This document shows, piece by piece, positions 6,107 through 7,363 of a stretch of 7,363 nucleotides of DNA. The stretch spans positions 1 to 7,363 of the forward strand of contig CALGCU010000157.1 of NCBI GenBank assembly GCA_937886455.1, written 5' to 3'. Under the pieces are notes generated by a model that was given only the letters and a program-made list of their open reading frames with translations, was not told the DNA's origin and made no database searches. The position numbers and the translations under genes are program-made. The stretch's first letter is position 1, and every line of letters starts with the position of its first letter. The stretch comes from an uncultured Bacteroidales bacterium (GTDB lineage Bacteria; Bacteroidota; Bacteroidia; Bacteroidales; Paludibacteraceae).

Positions 6107-6894
6107 CTACTTGCTGTAAATGAATTCCGGATTTAAATACTCAGCTTCTATAGCATCAATGGCTTCTAAATCCTCTGTTGTCGGTTTGTAATAGTCTTTA
6201 CACCACACCCTGCTAATCTCATCAGCCAGCTCTTCAGTTGAATGGAATCTTTGTGGTGATGCGGTGACTATTTCCTTAAGGTTTCTCACCCTTTGCCTCT
6301 TTCCACCCCGTGTTTTGCCAGTTTTTCTTTTGAGGGTGTAATGGCTTGTTGTAGTTGATTAAAATCTACATCATAGAGCATTGTTCCATGCACAATTGTA
6401 GAGTAGGGAAGAGCAAAACATGCATTCCCTGACACCTTGTGTTCCCCAATCATAATGTCGTTATGTGTTGACTTCACAGCCTCATAGCCCAATTCACCAA
6501 GACAAGCGGACATTTTGTCCAGATAGTCTTGAAACACCTGTTCGCTATGGGTGGAAGGCGCCAAATAACTAATCATTAGGTTTCCCTTGTCAGCATACAC
6601 GCATCCACCGCCACTTTTTCTGCGATACATCGCAATGCCCTGTTCACGACAAAAATCAGTGTTCACCTCATTTTCCATCACCTGATGTCGCCCAAAAATC
6701 ACAGTGGGTTCCACAATCCATGTGAAGAGCACCCCCTCTATTTCTTGCCCTACAGTTTGGGCTAATTCATTGAGTCGTTTGGCAAAATACTCCTCAGCAG
6801 CCAAGTACCACACAAGCCGCTTACCTTCTGGCATTTGTATAAATAGATGATTCATAATGTTATAAACTATACCTTTAATCCGATTGATAGTCAT
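6107..6894 (-). pseudogene. lplA: Lipoate-protein ligase A-like gene broken by one -1 frameshift
   Basis: LplA-type enzymes activate lipoate with ATP and attach it to lysines of 2-oxoacid dehydrogenase E2 and GcvH proteins. The first frame (6894 down to 6286) has the biotin/lipoyl ligase core: FGRHQ (67-71), RRKSGGGCVYADKGNLMISY (91-110), the lipoyl-adenylate-binding Lys153 in GEHKVSGNA, and VHGTMLYDVDFN (168-179). It then ends early at GVERGKG-stop. The missing C-terminal part continues in the next frame (RVRNLKEIVTASPQRFHS to FIYSK, ending with TAG at 6107). Adding one A to the AAA at about 6301-6304 (reverse strand GTGGAAAGAGG) restores HGVEKRQRVRNLKE, as homologues have at this point. This is a recent mutation or a homopolymer sequencing error, since both halves look otherwise intact. 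The ATG at 6855 (MNHLFIQMPEG) fits family N-termini better than the one at 6894. Joined, the product is about 250-260 residues. Confidence 0.85.
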
Positions 6895-7072
6895 TTCCTT
6901 ATTTTGTGTAAAGGTGCTGATTTTATTTTATCTGTGCAAATAGTCCGTGTTTCAATATCACTGTTTTCTTTTTATTTCTATAAACATTCACAAGTCCATA
7001 AACCCTTGGCCTTAATATCATCAAAATGTCAAAGAGCGCTTCGTTTCATCGCAAGAGATTTGTGAAACACTG

Positions 7073-7080
7073 CAAATATA
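7073..7080 (-). promoter_or_regulatory. -7 promoter box, probably for the lipoate-ligase gene
   Basis: The reverse strand shows TATATTTG, a perfect fit to the Bacteroidota -7 consensus TAnnTTTG. No TTTG lies at the expected -33 distance; that region (about 7100) begins the TTAC decamer array instead, which might mean the promoter relies on an activator. Transcription would start near 7069 and give a leader of about 175-215 nt, depending on which ATG is used. Confidence 0.4.
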
Positions 7081-7100
7081 CAACATCAGAAAGTTGCATC

Positions 7101-7170
7101 TTTACTTTCCGTTACTTTGCTTTACATTATGTTACAATAAATTACGTTATGATATGTTTTGTTACTATCA
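7101..7170. repeat. 10-bp phased TTAC array (seven decamers)
   Basis: Seven consecutive decamers starting at 7101, 7111, 7121, 7131, 7141, 7151 and 7161 carry TTAC at positions 2-5 in six cases; the one at 7151 (GATATGTTTT) does not. The first base alternates among T, G and A, and the second half of each unit is A/T-rich. The exact 10-nt period puts every TTAC on nearly the same face of the helix. On the reverse strand this reads as GTAA repeats lying immediately upstream of the ligase -7 box, from about -33 to -100. It could be a cooperative binding array for a regulator, or a decayed short tandem repeat. Confidence 0.65.
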
Positions 7171-7251
7171 AAAATTGCGATTAAGTGAGGGCAGAATCAA
7201 GCTTGCTTGAATTATGCCGAGCACAAGCAATTTATGTAAAATTGCGATTAA
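7171..7251. repeat. Palindromic intergenic element flanked by 14-nt direct repeats (copy 2)
   Basis: AAAATTGCGATTAA occurs at 7171-7184 and 7238-7251 (period 67 nt). Between the copies is an imperfect palindrome with the core AAGCTTGCTT (7199-7208): GGCAGAATCAAGC pairs with GCTTGAATTATGCC, and GTG/CAC close the outside. The parts GTGAG, AAGCTTGCTT, AATT and CCGA occur in the same order as in the element at 2581-2678, and both are enclosed by direct repeats, so I treat the two as members of one family with different flanking repeats. Confidence 0.6.
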
Positions 7252-7262
7252 ACAAGTAGGAT

Positions 7263-7363
7263 TAAGATACAATTATCATCAATATAAGAAAACCCTGAAA
7301 AGGGTTAAATTTTAAAGCATAGTCCATTAGGGCTATGAAACAATAAGATACAACACAAAACAG
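7263..7363. repeat. Tandem-repeat unit with two hairpins, running off the right edge
   Basis: Hairpin one is a perfect 6-bp stem with a GAAA tetraloop (AACCCT-GAAA-AGGGTT, 7291-7306). Hairpin two, 11 nt later, is an 8-bp stem with one G-U pair and loop ATTA (CATAGTCC/GGGCTATG, 7318-7337). The sequence TAAGATACAA precedes the first hairpin (7263-7272) and recurs after the second (7344-7353), a period of 81 nt. This suggests that a second unit begins at 7344 and continues past the window. Paired CCCTGAAAGGG-type and GCATAG...CTATG-type hairpins recur as interspersed repeats in Bacteroidales, as I remember them. Neither hairpin has a long T-run, so a simple terminator is less likely. Confidence 0.6.

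Larger units (their letters stand above)
6895..7363. other. 469-nt gene-free region upstream of the lipoate-ligase gene
   Basis: I see no credible coding sequence here on either strand. A 72-codon forward reading at 6847-7065 is antisense to the start of the ligase gene and has no family features. Bases 6895-7072 would be the 5' leader of the ligase transcript if the -7 box at 7073-7080 is used. This stretch contains one small inverted repeat (GTTTCA 7043-7048 with TGAAAC 7063-7068) and no riboswitch I recognise. The rest holds a phased decamer array, a palindromic element and two hairpins, listed separately. Confidence 0.7.

Noticed and set aside
6286..6310. Programmed -1 frameshifting in lplA
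   Set aside because: No X-XXY-YYZ slippery heptamer in the right phase and no obvious stimulatory stem just downstream; a one-base loss in an A-run explains it more simply.
6847..7065. 72-codon forward reading frame
   Set aside because: It is antisense to the start of the lipoate-ligase gene and to its leader, has no family features or promoter, and looks like translated A/T-rich spacer.
7101..7337. CRISPR array or plasmid iteron origin
   Set aside because: The repeats are 4-14 nt with irregular overall layout, there are no unique spacers of constant length, and no cas or replication-initiator gene is seen.

Overview
The window looks like a chromosomal segment from a member of the Bacteroidales (phylum Bacteroidota). 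Three things point there. A TamB-like gene is divergent from tsaD. Several intergenic spacers carry promoter elements of the Bacteroidota type (-7 TAnnTTTG, -33 TTTG, no Shine-Dalgarno requirement). The spacers also hold palindrome-rich interspersed repeats of a kind common in this order. I cannot name the genus from sequence alone.

Layout from left to right. Bases 1 to about 460 do not read as one locus. They are three abutting, visibly A+T-rich slivers of unrelated genes: a response-regulator receiver domain (minus strand), an RseP-like PDZ segment (minus strand, tentative) and the C-terminal domain of alanine racemase (plus strand). None is complete. The last sliver cuts into the 3' part of a TamB-like gene (minus strand, to 2567), which keeps only the N-terminal half of its usual length. 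This is either a chimeric contig end or a real scrambled insertion. Bases 2568-2735 form a divergent intergenic region with a duplicated 21-nt motif, a hairpin and a good promoter for the TamB-like gene. Next come tsaD (2736-3758) and, overlapping it by ATGA, a compact exosortase-family membrane cysteine protease (3755-4327) with its Cys/Arg/His triad intact. A CPA1-type cation/proton antiporter with a C-terminal TrkA-C-like regulatory domain follows (4391-5881). A strong hairpin terminator (5918-5955) separates it from a convergent tRNA-Arg(CCU) gene (5957-6028, minus strand) that has its own promoter. Upstream of the tRNA on the same strand is a lipoate-protein ligase gene (6107-6894) broken by a single -1 frameshift.

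The last 469 bases (6895-7363) hold no credible gene but are full of structure. They contain a -7 box for the ligase gene, a run of seven decamers six of which carry TTAC at the same position (7101-7170), a palindromic element flanked by 14-nt direct repeats, and two adjacent hairpins that look like the first unit of a tandem repeat running off the right edge.

Functionally, most genes are housekeeping: t6A tRNA modification (TsaD), tRNA-Arg, envelope lipid or outer-membrane biogenesis (TamB-like), ion homeostasis (antiporter) and lipoylation (LplA-like). The most interesting protein is the small exosortase translationally coupled to tsaD, with no recognisable sorting substrate in the window. 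The most interesting non-coding signal is the 10-bp-phased TTAC array upstream of the ligase gene.
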